Source of the DNA: Alphaproteobacteria bacterium
Lineage (GTDB): Bacteria; Pseudomonadota; Alphaproteobacteria; Caulobacterales; Parvularculaceae
Length of the DNA: 64,000 nucleotides
Direction of reading: 5' to 3'
Assembly (NCBI GenBank): GCA_030433215.1
Contig: JAUIMC010000018.1
Location: forward strand, 1 to 64,000
A program made the translations under genes and the position numbers. The notes below the pieces were generated by a model, which did no database searches, was not told where the DNA came from, and worked only from the letters and a program-made list of their open reading frames with translations. The first letter of the stretch is position 1; each line of letters begins with the position of its first letter. Below are positions 35,462-45,636 of this stretch, one piece after another.

Positions 35462-37423
35462 ATGAGTTTCGGAGTTGCAGTCGCTTTTCTGTTCGCCCCC
35501 CTCGCTGCCGAAGCGCCCTTCGATCAGGACCCGCAGCTCGAAACCATCTTCGTCACGGCGCCCGCGCGCGAACCCCTGGGCCCCATTTCGGAAACCCATC
35601 ACAGTCTGAACGAAGCGCGCATTGAGTCCTTTGGGGCCGCCTCGTCGGCGGAGATCGTGCGGCGATTGCCCTCGGCGCAGATCGGCGCGAATTCGCGCGG
35701 CGAAACCCTAGTCAATCTCAGAAGCGCCGGCGAGCGCCAGGTCATGGTTTTCTTTGACGGTGCGCCGCTCAACACGCCGTGGGACAATCGCCTCGACCTT
35801 GACGTCATTCCGTCTTCGGTCGTGCGCCGCGCCGTTTCCTCCGTCGGGCCCCTGTCGCCGCAATATGGCGTCAACGCGCTCGGCGCCATCGCGCTCTTCC
35901 CCCATGAATGGGCGCCGGGCGATCCGTCCCTCGAAGCGACCTTCAAGGGCGGAACCGGCGGACAATATGGCGGCGACGCGCGCGTCGGCGCTGCTGCGGG
36001 CGAATGGTCGTTTCTCGGCGCCGGCGGCTATTATCATCGCGACGGGCTGCCGCTCTCCGGCAAGGCGGCGCTGCCTTACAGCCAGGACGACGGCGATCTG
36101 CGCACCAATACCGATCTCCGGCGGGTGAATGGCCTCGCGCGCGTATCACGCGCGCTTGACGCCGGTGAAATCAACATGACCGTGCTTTTCTCCGACGTAG
36201 AAAGCGGCGTAGCGCCTGAAGGCCATTTGGAAGAGGACGCGCGCTTCTGGCGTTACCCGGATACGCAGATGATGCAGGGCATCCTCGGCGGCGTCTATGA
36301 CCTTAGCCCCGCGCAGGAGGTGACCGTCTCTGTCTGGGCGCAACGCTACAGCCAGGCCATCGACAGCTATGAGGGCGCCGGTTACGCCTTGGTCGACGAG
36401 CGGGAAGAAGGCGTCGACACGACTTTCGGCGCCCGCGGGATCTGGCGCGGCGGCTGGGGCAAGATGCTCTACACGGTGTCCGCTTCTGCGGCAGAGGCTA
36501 AACACGAACAAATTATATTCGGCTTTGAGGACGGCGCGCCGCCGGATATGGCCCCGCCCGAAGAAATCTTCAGCCAGCGCACAGCAAGCATCGGCGCCGA
36601 AGCCGAGCGCTATTTCACGGAAAAATTCAGTGGACAGATCAGCGTCGGCCTTGATTATGTGGACTATGTGAAGACCGGCGGGCGTCCCGGCGCGCCTGAC
36701 TATAAAGAACCCGTGGCGCGCGCCGCGCTCGCTTATCAGGTGACGGAAAGTTTGCGCTTTCGCGCCGCGGCGGGGCGCCGCTCGCGCATGCCGACCATGC
36801 GCGAACTTTTCAGCACGGCGCTCGACCGTTTCCTCATCAATCCGGACCTCAAGGCCGAAACAATTTCAACGCTTGAAGCGGGCGCTGACTTCAGCAAGGA
36901 CGGATGGCGGCTTTCGGCCATCGCCTTCGCGCAGGATGTGAAGGATACGATCGACCAGCGCCGCGTTGACGGACTGCGCCAGCGCGTCAATCTCGAGGGC
37001 TCCCGGGTGGTCGGGATTGAACTTGCCGGCGCCGCCGAGCTTGGCGAGGTCTGGACCGTCTCCGGCGCGCTCACAGCGGCCCGCATCCGGCGCAAGACGG
37101 CGCCGGGCGAGGCGACGGATCATATCGCCGAGCGCCCGGCCGTTCTCGCCAATCTTTCTGTGCGCCGCCGTTTTTCCAGCGGGGCGTCGCTCGGGGCTGA
37201 AATCGAGTACAGGGGCCGCGCTTATTCGCCGGACGAGGCGGGCTTTTTCGTTCCCCTGGAGACCTCGACCCAGCTTAATCTGTCGGCGAGCCTGCCCGTC
37301 GGGCGCAGCGCCGAGCTTTATCTCAATGCGGATAATATAACAGACGCGCTGGTCGAACCGCAGATCGGGTTGCCGGGGCCGGGGCGGACGCTGCGGGGCG
37401 GCATTCGCATCGCGCTCCCATGA
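35462..37423 (+). CDS. TonB-dependent receptor 2 (BtuB-like size)
   Basis: 653 residues with a signal peptide (MSFGVAVAFLFAPLAAEA). A TonB-box-like ETIFVTAPAR is at residues about 27-36. The plug includes AEIVRRLPSAQIGANSRGE and VMVFFDGAPLNTPWDNRLDL, and the 22-strand barrel contains the conserved SLRFRAAAGRRSRMPTMREL and ends LRGGIRIALP. The size is that of vitamin B12, haem or metal-chelate receptors, but no cobalamin riboswitch or transport genes accompany it. It follows NhaC by 17 bp. Ligand unknown. Confidence 0.92.
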   Translation: MSFGVAVAFLFAPLAAEAPFDQDPQLETIFVTAPAREPLGPISETHHSLNEARIESFGAASSAEIVRRLPSAQIGANSRGETLVNLRSAGERQVMVFFDGAPLNTPWDNRLDLDVIPSSVVRRAVSSVGPLSPQYGVNALGAIALFPHEWAPGDPSLEATFKGGTGGQYGGDARVGAAAGEWSFLGAGGYYHRDGLPLSGKAALPYSQDDGDLRTNTDLRRVNGLARVSRALDAGEINMTVLFSDVESGVAPEGHLEEDARFWRYPDTQMMQGILGGVYDLSPAQEVTVSVWAQRYSQAIDSYEGAGYALVDEREEGVDTTFGARGIWRGGWGKMLYTVSASAAEAKHEQIIFGFEDGAPPDMAPPEEIFSQRTASIGAEAERYFTEKFSGQISVGLDYVDYVKTGGRPGAPDYKEPVARAALAYQVTESLRFRAAAGRRSRMPTMRELFSTALDRFLINPDLKAETISTLEAGADFSKDGWRLSAIAFAQDVKDTIDQRRVDGLRQRVNLEGSRVVGIELAGAAELGEVWTVSGALTAARIRRKTAPGEATDHIAERPAVLANLSVRRRFSSGASLGAEIEYRGRAYSPDEAGFFVPLETSTQLNLSASLPVGRSAELYLNADNITDALVEPQIGLPGPGRTLRGGIRIALP

Positions 37424-37605
37424 CCGGCCGTATGACGAATAACATGAAGGTAGCTGCATATGCGCATGAGCCATATTGAATGGCGGGCCCCGCAGGCGCG
37501 CTTTACTTTTTTGGATGTCCGGGCGTTTTTTCGTAGACGCCGGGAGGGTCGGCAGGCGCCGCCCGCAACGGAAGCCATTATCTGGTGCGGGTGGCGCCGA
37601 ACGAT

Positions 37606-40600
37606 ATGATGACACAATCTACCGAATCCGGATGGCTTTGGCGCCGCGCGCTTCTCGCGGTTCTCCTCTCCCTGTCGGTTGTTCTTCAAATCATGATTGG
37701 CGCCGCGCGCGCCGAACCCCAGCGCGCGACGCTCGGGACCGCCGAACTCATCGCTGAGCAAGCCTCGCTTCCCGCCGATGGCGGCGCGGTGACGCTCGGC
37801 CTGGCGCTCGAGCCCGACGAGGGCTGGCATCTGTACTGGCGCAATCCCGGCGATGCGGGGCTGGCGCCGACTGTGGACTGGGACCTGCCCGAAGGCTTCG
37901 AGATTTCCGACTTCCAGTTCCCGGCGCCACATCTCATTCCGTTCGGTCCGCTCAACACCTATGGCTTTGAAGAACCCGTCCTGCTGCTGGCGACGATGAC
38001 GGCGCCGGCGGGCTTAAGCGCCGGCGATGAAATCACGATCACCGGCAAGGCCGACTGGGTCGTTTGCGATCATTCGGTATGCACGCCGGACAAGGCGACG
38101 GTCTCCCTGACGCTCGGGGTTGCTGACGGCGCGCCGGGCGCTTCTGCCTCGGCGGCGCGGTTCGAGACGGCCCGCGCAAAGCTTCCGCAACAGCCCGACT
38201 GGCCGGCGCGGATGTATATGGACGACGGCGCCGTCGTTTTCGAAATCGATACGCCGGAAGAGGTGGAGATCGCGCCCGGCGCCTATCTCTTCCCCGCGGT
38301 CGACGAGGTCGTGCGCTACGATTCGCAATCGCTTTCCTACCGTCCGGGCGGCGTCGCCGTCACCATGAACGCGCATCCGAAAGCGGACCGTCAGCAGGCT
38401 GTTCCGGTTCTCCTGAAATATGAAGACGCGTCGGGCGATGAACATGCGGTCCTGCTGACGGCGCAGAAAACCGCCGGCGCGCCGGCGGGCGCGAGCGAAA
38501 CCTCGTTTATGAAAGCTGCGCCGGTGGAAGTCGGCGGGCCGTCTCTCTTGTCGGCGCTTGTCTTTGCGTTTCTCGGCGGTCTTGTTCTCAATCTGATGCC
38601 TTGCGTGTTTCCGGTGTTGAGCGCGAAAGCCCTCAGCGTCGTTCAGCTTTCCTCCATGGACCGCAAGTCGGCGCAGGAAAGCGGGCTTTTATATACGGCG
38701 GGCGTGCTCCTCGCCTTTCTCGCCATCGGCGGATTTCTGGTCGCCTTGCGCAGCGGCGGCGAGGCTGTCGGCTGGGGCTTTCAAATGCAGTCGCCGGTGT
38801 TCAACGCCGCGCTCGGGCTGTTGATGCTGGCGATCGGGCTCAATCTTTTCGGCGTCATCGAAGTCGGGACCAGCGTCATGGGGCTAGGGCAGGGGCTGAC
38901 CGAAGGCGGCGAGCGCAAGGCGGCGTTTTTCACCGGCCTGCTCGCGGTTCTCGTGGCGACGCCTTGCACGGCGCCGTTCATGGCGGGCGCGCTCGGCTAT
39001 GCTCTGGCGCAACCGGCCTTTGTGGCGATTTCGGTTTTCGCCTTGCTCGGGCTGGGGCTCGCCTTTCCTTATCTTCTTTTATGCTTTGTGCCGTCGATCG
39101 GCTGCGCCCTGCCGAGGCCGGGCGCGTGGATGAACACCTTCAAGCAGGTGCTCGCCTTTCCGATGCTGGCGACGAGCATCTGGCTGTTCTGGGTGGTCGG
39201 CCGCCAGGCGGGCGTCAACGGCATGGCGATCGCGCTCGGCGCGGCGCTTGCGCTCGGCTTTGCGCTCTGGGCTTGGGGCAAGAGCGTTTCGGCCAAACGC
39301 ATCTGGGGCTGGCGCGCCGCCGCCGCCGCCGGGCTTGTGGTCTCCATCGGCGCGGCCATGCAGATCGGCGGCGCCGTTGCGCCGAAACAGGGCGGACAAA
39401 TCGCTTCGGCGGAAAGTCTCGGCGGGCTCGAGGTCGAACCCTTCACGCCGGAACGCGTCGCGAATTACGTGGCGGCGGGAGAGCCGGTCTTTCTTTATTT
39501 CTCCGCGGACTGGTGCGTTACCTGCAAGGTCAATGAACGCGTCGCGCTCGCCTCCGCCGCTGTCGGCAAGGCTTTCGCCGATAAAGACATTAAAGTCATC
39601 AAGGCGGACTGGACGACGCAGGACCCGCTGATCACCGACTGGCTCGCGCGCTACGACCGCGCCGGGGTGCCGCTTTATGTTTACGTTCCGTCGGGTGAAA
39701 CGCTGACGACCGCGACGATCCTGCCGCAGGCGCTGACGCCGTCCATCGTCGTCTCCGCCATCGCCGCCGCTGATGCGCGCGCGCCCGGCAAAAATGTTGA
39801 GAAACCACCGACGAAGACGGCGCCGGAAGCGGCGCCCGCCACGGATAACTGGTCGGTGATGCAAAGCTTTAACGCGCGCGACGAAGCATGGCGCAAGCAA
39901 CAGGCCGAGATGACCTTTGCGGATGTTTCCGATGAGGAGCGCACGCGGCTTCTTGCCGAGGAGCTCGGGCCGCGTCCCGACGGCGCCGCAAAGGCAGTCA
40001 CAGCCGCGCTCTCTGTTCTTGAAGAGGGCGAAAGCGATGCGAAAACGGCCGAAGCCGCCGCCTTTATCCTGAAGAATGCGCGCCATCCCGATGCGCCGGT
40101 ATCGGAAGGTGCTCTTTTGAAAACCGTTGGCGTACTTTCCGACCGCCTGACGGCGCATGAACGCCTGCCCGAACTTCTCTACTGGCTCGATCTCGCCGCC
40201 GAACCGGGCCGCCATGATGCGGTCAGAGAGTTTTATGCGGACATAGCGGACAATGGCGAGGGCGCCTACCACAAGGCGCTCGGCGCTTACTACGCCGCGG
40301 CGCGTCTTGTGCGCAGCGCAAACCTGCCGGGCGTCGACAGGGATGAAGCCGAACGCCGCCGCGTGCAAGGGCTCGCCTATCTCGATGAGATCGGCGAGGA
40401 TGTCGGCGATGAAAAAGTCTGGCGCTACAAGGTCGATGACGAAGACCTCTATCTCTTCCCGCTGCAATCGCTGGCGCTGGTCAAGGAAGAGCTTCAATTC
40501 GTTATCGCGCAGGCTGATAAAGGCAGCGTCTTCGACCGCATCGCCGGGCTCGACCTCGAGGGTGAGAACCGGACGCTCGAACCCTATCGCGGCAAGGTCG

Positions 40601-40938
40601 TGCTGATCGAATTCTGGGCGACCTGGTGCGGTTCGTGCCGGGCCGAGCTGCCGAAACTGCGCGCGCTTGACGCCGAGTTGGCCGATGCGCCCTTCGAACT
40701 GGTGGGGCTCAGCATCGACAAGGATCTCCAGACGGTCCGCGATTATCGCGCGGAGCGTCCCATGGACTGGACGCTGCTCCATATCGGCGGCGACAGCGCA
40801 TTATGGAATGACTGGACGGTACGCGGGACGCCGACCTATGTCCTCCTCGATGAGGACGGCGTGGTGCGCGCCCGCAGCCGCGATCTTGACGGCGCCTTGC
40901 GCCGCCAGATCGACGATCTGATCAAAAGCAGCTCGTAA
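37606..40938 (+). CDS. DsbD/ScsB-type disulfide reductase fused to a C-terminal TlpA-like thioredoxin
   Basis: 1110 residues from the ATG at 37606 (a GTG at 37585 would add seven). Signal region about 16-36; N-terminal ScsB/DsbD-alpha-like domain with Cys154 and Cys159 (VCDHSVC); eight-helix DsbD core with Cys333 (NLMPCVFPVLS) and Cys454 (ATPCTAPFMAG); a thioredoxin domain with WCVTC (Cys637/Cys640). An alpha-helical linker of about 300 residues follows, then a second thioredoxin of the TlpA/ResA kind with WCGSC (Cys1008/Cys1011). DsbD family proteins carry electrons from cytosolic thioredoxin to periplasmic thiols. Ordinary DsbD ends after the gamma domain (about 570-750 residues), so the last 450 residues are an added reductase or effector domain. 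Confidence 0.9.
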   Translation: MMTQSTESGWLWRRALLAVLLSLSVVLQIMIGAARAEPQRATLGTAELIAEQASLPADGGAVTLGLALEPDEGWHLYWRNPGDAGLAPTVDWDLPEGFEISDFQFPAPHLIPFGPLNTYGFEEPVLLLATMTAPAGLSAGDEITITGKADWVVCDHSVCTPDKATVSLTLGVADGAPGASASAARFETARAKLPQQPDWPARMYMDDGAVVFEIDTPEEVEIAPGAYLFPAVDEVVRYDSQSLSYRPGGVAVTMNAHPKADRQQAVPVLLKYEDASGDEHAVLLTAQKTAGAPAGASETSFMKAAPVEVGGPSLLSALVFAFLGGLVLNLMPCVFPVLSAKALSVVQLSSMDRKSAQESGLLYTAGVLLAFLAIGGFLVALRSGGEAVGWGFQMQSPVFNAALGLLMLAIGLNLFGVIEVGTSVMGLGQGLTEGGERKAAFFTGLLAVLVATPCTAPFMAGALGYALAQPAFVAISVFALLGLGLAFPYLLLCFVPSIGCALPRPGAWMNTFKQVLAFPMLATSIWLFWVVGRQAGVNGMAIALGAALALGFALWAWGKSVSAKRIWGWRAAAAAGLVVSIGAAMQIGGAVAPKQGGQIASAESLGGLEVEPFTPERVANYVAAGEPVFLYFSADWCVTCKVNERVALASAAVGKAFADKDIKVIKADWTTQDPLITDWLARYDRAGVPLYVYVPSGETLTTATILPQALTPSIVVSAIAAADARAPGKNVEKPPTKTAPEAAPATDNWSVMQSFNARDEAWRKQQAEMTFADVSDEERTRLLAEELGPRPDGAAKAVTAALSVLEEGESDAKTAEAAAFILKNARHPDAPVSEGALLKTVGVLSDRLTAHERLPELLYWLDLAAEPGRHDAVREFYADIADNGEGAYHKALGAYYAAARLVRSANLPGVDRDEAERRRVQGLAYLDEIGEDVGDEKVWRYKVDDEDLYLFPLQSLALVKEELQFVIAQADKGSVFDRIAGLDLEGENRTLEPYRGKVVLIEFWATWCGSCRAELPKLRALDAELADAPFELVGLSIDKDLQTVRDYRAERPMDWTLLHIGGDSALWNDWTVRGTPTYVLLDEDGVVRARSRDLDGALRRQIDDLIKSSS

Positions 40939-41038
40939 AGAACGCTGCGGCAAATGTTTTTTCGCCTTGGCCTCAGGCTTGCGCGCAAGGGCCGGGTCGG
41001 CAATCAATAACGCTTAGTCGCGTGCAGGGGTCTTGATC

Positions 41039-44000
41039 ATGAAAACGCTTCGCCAAATTTCGCGGGTCCAGAAAGCGGCCGCGCTCGTCCTTTCCCTGTT
41101 CGCCCTGATGGCCTGCGCCGACCCTGCGGTTTCAAGCGCTGAACCGGCGGAGGATAGTCTCCTCGACATCATGCAATGGCGCGAGGTCGGGCCCTATCGC
41201 GGCGGGCGCGTCACCGCCGTCGCGGGCGTGCCGGAGGATCCCATGGTCTACTACATGGGCGCGACCGGCGGCGGCGTCTGGAAGACCGTCGATGCGGGCA
41301 TCAACTGGACCAATATTTCCGACGGCTTTTTCAATGTCGGCACCATCGGCGCGATCACGGTCGCCGATTCCGATCCCAATGTGATTTATGTGGGCACGGG
41401 CGAGAAATCAATCCGCGGCGTCACGACGAGCCATGGCGACGGTGTTTATAAATCCGTGGACGCCGGCAAAACATGGGCGCATATCGGCCTGCCGCGCGCC
41501 GGACAGATCGCGCGCATCAAGATCCATCCGACAAATCCCGACCTCGTCTATGTTGCGGTTCAGGGGCAGATCTGGGGCCCCAATCCCGAACGCGGCGTCT
41601 ATCGCAGCAAGGATGGGGGCGCGACCTGGGAGCTTGTCCTGAAAGTCGACGCCAATACCGGCGCCGCCGATGTACGCTTCGACCCGACCAATCCGCGCGT
41701 TCTTTACGCCACCATGTGGGAGCATGGCCGCAAGCCCTGGACCATCCATTCCGGCGGCTATGCCGGCGGCGTCTTCAAGTCGACCGACAGCGGCGACAGC
41801 TGGGAAAAGCTCGGCGGCGGGCTGCCCGAGCATATCGGCAAGGTCGGCGTCGATGTGTCAGCGACCAATCCGAACCGTGTTTACGCCATTGTTGAGGCGG
41901 GCAAGGGTGAAGGCGGGCTTTACCGCAGCGACGATGCGGGCGCCTCATGGCGCCTGATGAACGGCTCGCGCATCCTCTGGGGCCGGTCGTGGTATTACAT
42001 GCATATTTCCGCCGACCCTCAAGACGAAAATGTCGTCTATGTGCTGAACGCGCCGATGATGAAATCCATCGACGGCGGCAAGAGTTTCACGCGCATCTAT
42101 ACGCCGCATCTCGATCACCACGATCACTGGATCAATCCCAATGACAGCCAGATCATGATCAACGGCAATGACGGCGGCGCGGCGGTGACCTTTGACGGCG
42201 GCAAGTCATGGTCGAGCATCATGAACCAGCCGACGGCGCAGATTTATCGCCTCGCGACGGACAATCTCTTTCCTTACCGGATCTATTCGGGCCAGCAGGA
42301 CAACAACAGCCTCGCCATCGCCAGCGAGACTTTCGACGGCGGCATCGGCCATGACGATTACCATCAGGTCGGCGGCGGCGAGAGCGCGCATTTCACCTTC
42401 GATCCCGACAATCCGGAACTCGTTTACGGCACCAGCGTCAACGGCACGCTGACGGAATATAATGCGAACAACCAAAAAGTCCGCCGCATCATTCCCTATC
42501 CCTATTACAATTTCGGCTACAATCCGAGCGAGCTGCGTTATCGGACCAACTGGAACGCGCCGGTCGCCGTCTCGCCGCAGGACCCATCCGTCATCTATTA
42601 CGGCGCGCAATATCTGCTTCAAACGAAAGACCGCGGCGCGACGTTTCAGGAGATCAGCCCCGATCTCACCAAGAACGAAACAGAAAGACAGGGTCCGGGC
42701 GGCGGGCCTTTTACGGTGGAGAACTACGGCGGCGAGACCTATGGCACGATCCTGACGATTACGCCGTCGCCGCACGCCTATGGCGAGGTCTGGGTCGGCA
42801 GCGATGACGGGCTCATTCATGTGACGCGCGATGACGGTGAAAACTGGGAGAACGTCACGCCGGGCGATCTGAAAGGCGCGCTGGTCAACGCCATCGACGT
42901 CAGCCCCCATGAACCCGGCACGGCTTATGTCGCTGTCACCGGCTACAAGCTGAACGACTTCCGCCCTTATATCTATAAGCTGACCGATTACGGCGCGAAG
43001 TGGAAACGCATCGACAAGGACCTGCCCCAGGACAATTTCATCCGCGTGGTGCGCGAGGACCCGGAACGCAAGGGACTTCTCTATGCGGGCGGCGAGGGCG
43101 GTCTTTATATTTCCGTCGATGACGGCGCCAATTGGCAAAGTTTCAACCAGAATCTGCCCATCGTGCCCATCACCGATCTGGCGCTGCGCCAGGGCGATCT
43201 TGTCGCGGCGACGCAAGGGCGCGGCATCTGGATTCTCGACGACCTCACGCCCTTGCGCGCTATGGACTCGCCGCGCGCGGATAAACCGCTGGAAGTCTTC
43301 GCGATGGCGCCCGTTGAAATGATCCCGCCCGGCTATGGCGGCGGCGCCCATGAAGGGTCGAACCCAGTCAGGGGCGTGCCGATCAAATATTACATTCGCG
43401 ACGACAAGGATGCGCCGATCACGATTGAGATCAGCGACGCCGAGGGCAATCTCGTGCGCCGTTATAATGACGGGCCCGGCGACTTCGAGCGCTGCATTCT
43501 CGGGAATATGGATCCGCGCTCGCCGTTCCAGGTGAGTTATCCGGGCGCAAAGAAAGGCGCCAATCTCTGGGTATGGGACATGCAGCGCGAAGGGCTCGAC
43601 TGCATCGACGGCATCTTCGTCTTCGAAGGCTTTGACGGGGTCACCGTTTCGCCGGGCGAGTATGAGATTAAAGTCACCCATGGCGACGCGGTCGAAACTG
43701 TCATGGTGACGCTCGAGCCGGACCGCCGGAGCGAAGCGACGCCGCAGCAATTCGCCGAGCTTGAAGAGAACGAAGCGCTGCTGACCGGGCTCGCCAATGA
43801 AATCTTCAATACGCTCGATGGCGCCCGCGACGAACGGGACGATCTAAAGCGCCTGCTCGCAGATTATCCCGGCGACCCCTCGTTGCAGGAGACGGGACAG
43901 CGCGCTATCGACCGCATCAACGAGTGGGAAAAACAGGTCTATCAGACCGAATACCAGACCTATGAAGATGTGGGCCATGTGCCGGGCCGGATGATCAAGA

Positions 44001-44206
44001 AGGTCATGCACATCCTGAGCTCCATCGACTATGACGGCCCGCCGGTGACCGCCGCGTCGAAGCAGCGCGTTGAGGAGTTGCAAGCCGACTGGGCGCAATT
44101 GAAAGCCGGGATCGAAGAGATCAGGACGAGCGATATCGCGGCGGTGAATGAAGCCTTGCGCGGGAAGGATGCGGCTTTCGTCGCGCCGCCGCAAAGGGCG
44201 GACTAG
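41039..44206 (+). CDS. Asp-box/VPS10-sortilin-like beta-propeller lipoprotein
   Basis: 1055 residues from the ATG at 41039 (AGGGGT upstream). A lipoprotein signal ends LFALMAC (Cys near residue 26). The body contains at least eight Asp-box repeats of the form x-D-x-G-x-x-W/F: DAGINW, DAGKTW, DGGATW, DSGDSW, DAGASW, DGGKSF, DGGKSW, DRGATF, DDGENW, DDGANW. These build a ten-bladed propeller as in VPS10/sortilin or large BNR proteins, often labelled glycosyl hydrolase without proof. The last 200 residues are a helical region (ETGQRAIDRINEWEKQVYQT). Bound to a membrane and facing the periplasm or surface, it probably binds a polymer or peptide. It is convergent with hydrolase 1. Confidence 0.86.
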   Translation: MKTLRQISRVQKAAALVLSLFALMACADPAVSSAEPAEDSLLDIMQWREVGPYRGGRVTAVAGVPEDPMVYYMGATGGGVWKTVDAGINWTNISDGFFNVGTIGAITVADSDPNVIYVGTGEKSIRGVTTSHGDGVYKSVDAGKTWAHIGLPRAGQIARIKIHPTNPDLVYVAVQGQIWGPNPERGVYRSKDGGATWELVLKVDANTGAADVRFDPTNPRVLYATMWEHGRKPWTIHSGGYAGGVFKSTDSGDSWEKLGGGLPEHIGKVGVDVSATNPNRVYAIVEAGKGEGGLYRSDDAGASWRLMNGSRILWGRSWYYMHISADPQDENVVYVLNAPMMKSIDGGKSFTRIYTPHLDHHDHWINPNDSQIMINGNDGGAAVTFDGGKSWSSIMNQPTAQIYRLATDNLFPYRIYSGQQDNNSLAIASETFDGGIGHDDYHQVGGGESAHFTFDPDNPELVYGTSVNGTLTEYNANNQKVRRIIPYPYYNFGYNPSELRYRTNWNAPVAVSPQDPSVIYYGAQYLLQTKDRGATFQEISPDLTKNETERQGPGGGPFTVENYGGETYGTILTITPSPHAYGEVWVGSDDGLIHVTRDDGENWENVTPGDLKGALVNAIDVSPHEPGTAYVAVTGYKLNDFRPYIYKLTDYGAKWKRIDKDLPQDNFIRVVREDPERKGLLYAGGEGGLYISVDDGANWQSFNQNLPIVPITDLALRQGDLVAATQGRGIWILDDLTPLRAMDSPRADKPLEVFAMAPVEMIPPGYGGGAHEGSNPVRGVPIKYYIRDDKDAPITIEISDAEGNLVRRYNDGPGDFERCILGNMDPRSPFQVSYPGAKKGANLWVWDMQREGLDCIDGIFVFEGFDGVTVSPGEYEIKVTHGDAVETVMVTLEPDRRSEATPQQFAELEENEALLTGLANEIFNTLDGARDERDDLKRLLADYPGDPSLQETGQRAIDRINEWEKQVYQTEYQTYEDVGHVPGRMIKKVMHILSSIDYDGPPVTAASKQRVEELQADWAQLKAGIEEIRTSDIAAVNEALRGKDAAFVAPPQRAD

Positions 44207-44254
44207 CCGGGCTGTCGGCCGTGAAGCTGATGGACTAGTTTATTGGCCGCTTTG

Positions 44255-45628
44255 CTATTTCTTTTCCGCGAGATAGCTCACTGATCCGCGCATGTAATAA
44301 TAAGCAGCGATCTTGCCCGAGGCGTCGCGCAGGAATTTCACGCGGTATGGAGGGCCTGTCTCCACCATGTAGAGGTCAGGCCTGACAGGGAGGAGCGTTG
44401 TTCCGTCAAGGCGGAGAGCGCCGTCTTCAAGGGTCATGGCATGATCGGTGCGGCCGGCGCCATAGACGCCGACATATGGCGGCAGATCATTTGGCGGCGG
44501 GGACGATGCGGCTTCGCCGAGAGCCAGCCAGCGTTGCATGATTTCGGTTTCCAGGTAGACGACGTCATCCTCGCGCTCGCCGCTGACCTGATTGCTCAAC
44601 AGGGCTGTGACGAGATCGAGCTCGGGATAAAGCCAGGCGACTGCGGTGAAGCCGTTGAACAGGCCGGCATGGCCGACGCGCTTTTGGCCGTTAAGGTCGT
44701 CAAGAAAGAGGCCGAGGCCGTAAGGGACTGCATAGCGGCCTTTGACGAGCGTTGCGGTCTGCATCTGGCGCAGGCTGTCGGCGCTGATGACTTCGCCCTG
44801 GTGCAGCGCGCGCACCCAGCGGGCGAGATCTTTCACATTCATGCATAAAGCGCCGGCGGAATAGGGGATGGACACGCTCAACATCCCGTTATTGGCGATG
44901 CCTTCCGGAGATGTCACATAACCATTCGCCCGGTGCGGGACGATTTGCGTTTTGGCGCACAGGCCGGCGCTGCGCATGGTCAACGGTTTGAAAATCCGTT
45001 TTTCCAAAAAGCGGTCATAGGGCATGCCTGAAGCACGCGAAACGATGACGCCCGCAAGGTAATAGCCGGAGTTGGAATAGACGAACCCCTCGCCGGGTGA
45101 GAAATCACGGGGCTCTTTCATAAAGAGCGCCATCATGTCCTCTTCGGAGAGATCGTGACGGAAAGTCTGTGTCCACAAAGGCGCCGATGGCGGCGCGATG
45201 GACGTGTAGTTGCGCACGCCGGAGGTATGGTTGAGCAATTGCCGGATTGTGGCGCCGGAGAGTTCCGCGGCGTATTCCGGGATATACACGGCCGCCGGAT
45301 CGTCGAGGCGAAGGGCGCCGTCCTCGGCAAGCATGAGAATCGCCGCCGCGGTGAACTGCTTTGTTATCGATCCGATATGATAGACCGTCTCGGCTGACGC
45401 GGGGACGCCAAGTTCCAGATTGGCCTCGCCCACGCTTGCGCTGACTGTTTCCCCATCTTTCATCAGCGCGAAAAATGTATAGCTGGGCGAGGGCGCGTTA
45501 GAAGTCTTGGCGGAAAGAACCGCCTCTGCCGCATCATTGAGATCAGAATTGAGATTGGGCGCGCCGGCGCATCCGCCCGCGGCAAGCAGGGCTGCGGCGA
45601 GCCCGACAAGGCAAATAGGAACCTTCAT
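44255..45628 (-). CDS. Serine hydrolase 1, class-C beta-lactamase fold, lipoprotein
   Basis: 457 residues from the ATG at 45628, which begins a clean lipoprotein signal (MKVPICLVGLAAALLAAGGC, Cys20); in-frame ATGs at 45646 and 45652 lie inside the operator-like element. The active-site motif is Ser87-Ile-Thr-Lys90, with the tyrosine motif VYSNSGYYLAG, the third motif VGHAGLF and an extra C-terminal domain. This fold covers DD-peptidases, D-aminopeptidases, MlrB-type peptidases, esterases and amidases. As a membrane-anchored periplasmic enzyme in a peptidase cluster, a peptide or ester substrate fits best. It is divergent from hydrolase 2, with motif A between them. Confidence 0.87.
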   Translation of the reverse strand: MKVPICLVGLAAALLAAGGCAGAPNLNSDLNDAAEAVLSAKTSNAPSPSYTFFALMKDGETVSASVGEANLELGVPASAETVYHIGSITKQFTAAAILMLAEDGALRLDDPAAVYIPEYAAELSGATIRQLLNHTSGVRNYTSIAPPSAPLWTQTFRHDLSEEDMMALFMKEPRDFSPGEGFVYSNSGYYLAGVIVSRASGMPYDRFLEKRIFKPLTMRSAGLCAKTQIVPHRANGYVTSPEGIANNGMLSVSIPYSAGALCMNVKDLARWVRALHQGEVISADSLRQMQTATLVKGRYAVPYGLGLFLDDLNGQKRVGHAGLFNGFTAVAWLYPELDLVTALLSNQVSGEREDDVVYLETEIMQRWLALGEAASSPPPNDLPPYVGVYGAGRTDHAMTLEDGALRLDGTTLLPVRPDLYMVETGPPYRVKFLRDASGKIAAYYYMRGSVSYLAEKK

Positions 45629-45636
45629 GATAAAAA

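Noticed and set aside
39079-40782. A 567-codon minus-strand open frame opposite the DsbD-TlpA fusion
   Set aside because: Arg/Asp-rich with no domain; the plus strand carries both CxxC motifs and the DsbD core.
40978-40989. Perfect 12-bp palindrome CTTGCGCGCAAG between the DsbD fusion and the Asp-box lipoprotein
   Set aside because: Short, GC-rich and without a U-tract or a second copy; chance occurrence is likely.
42206-43750. A 514-codon minus-strand open frame opposite the Asp-box lipoprotein
   Set aside because: Shadow of a repeat-bearing plus-strand gene; no recognisable family.
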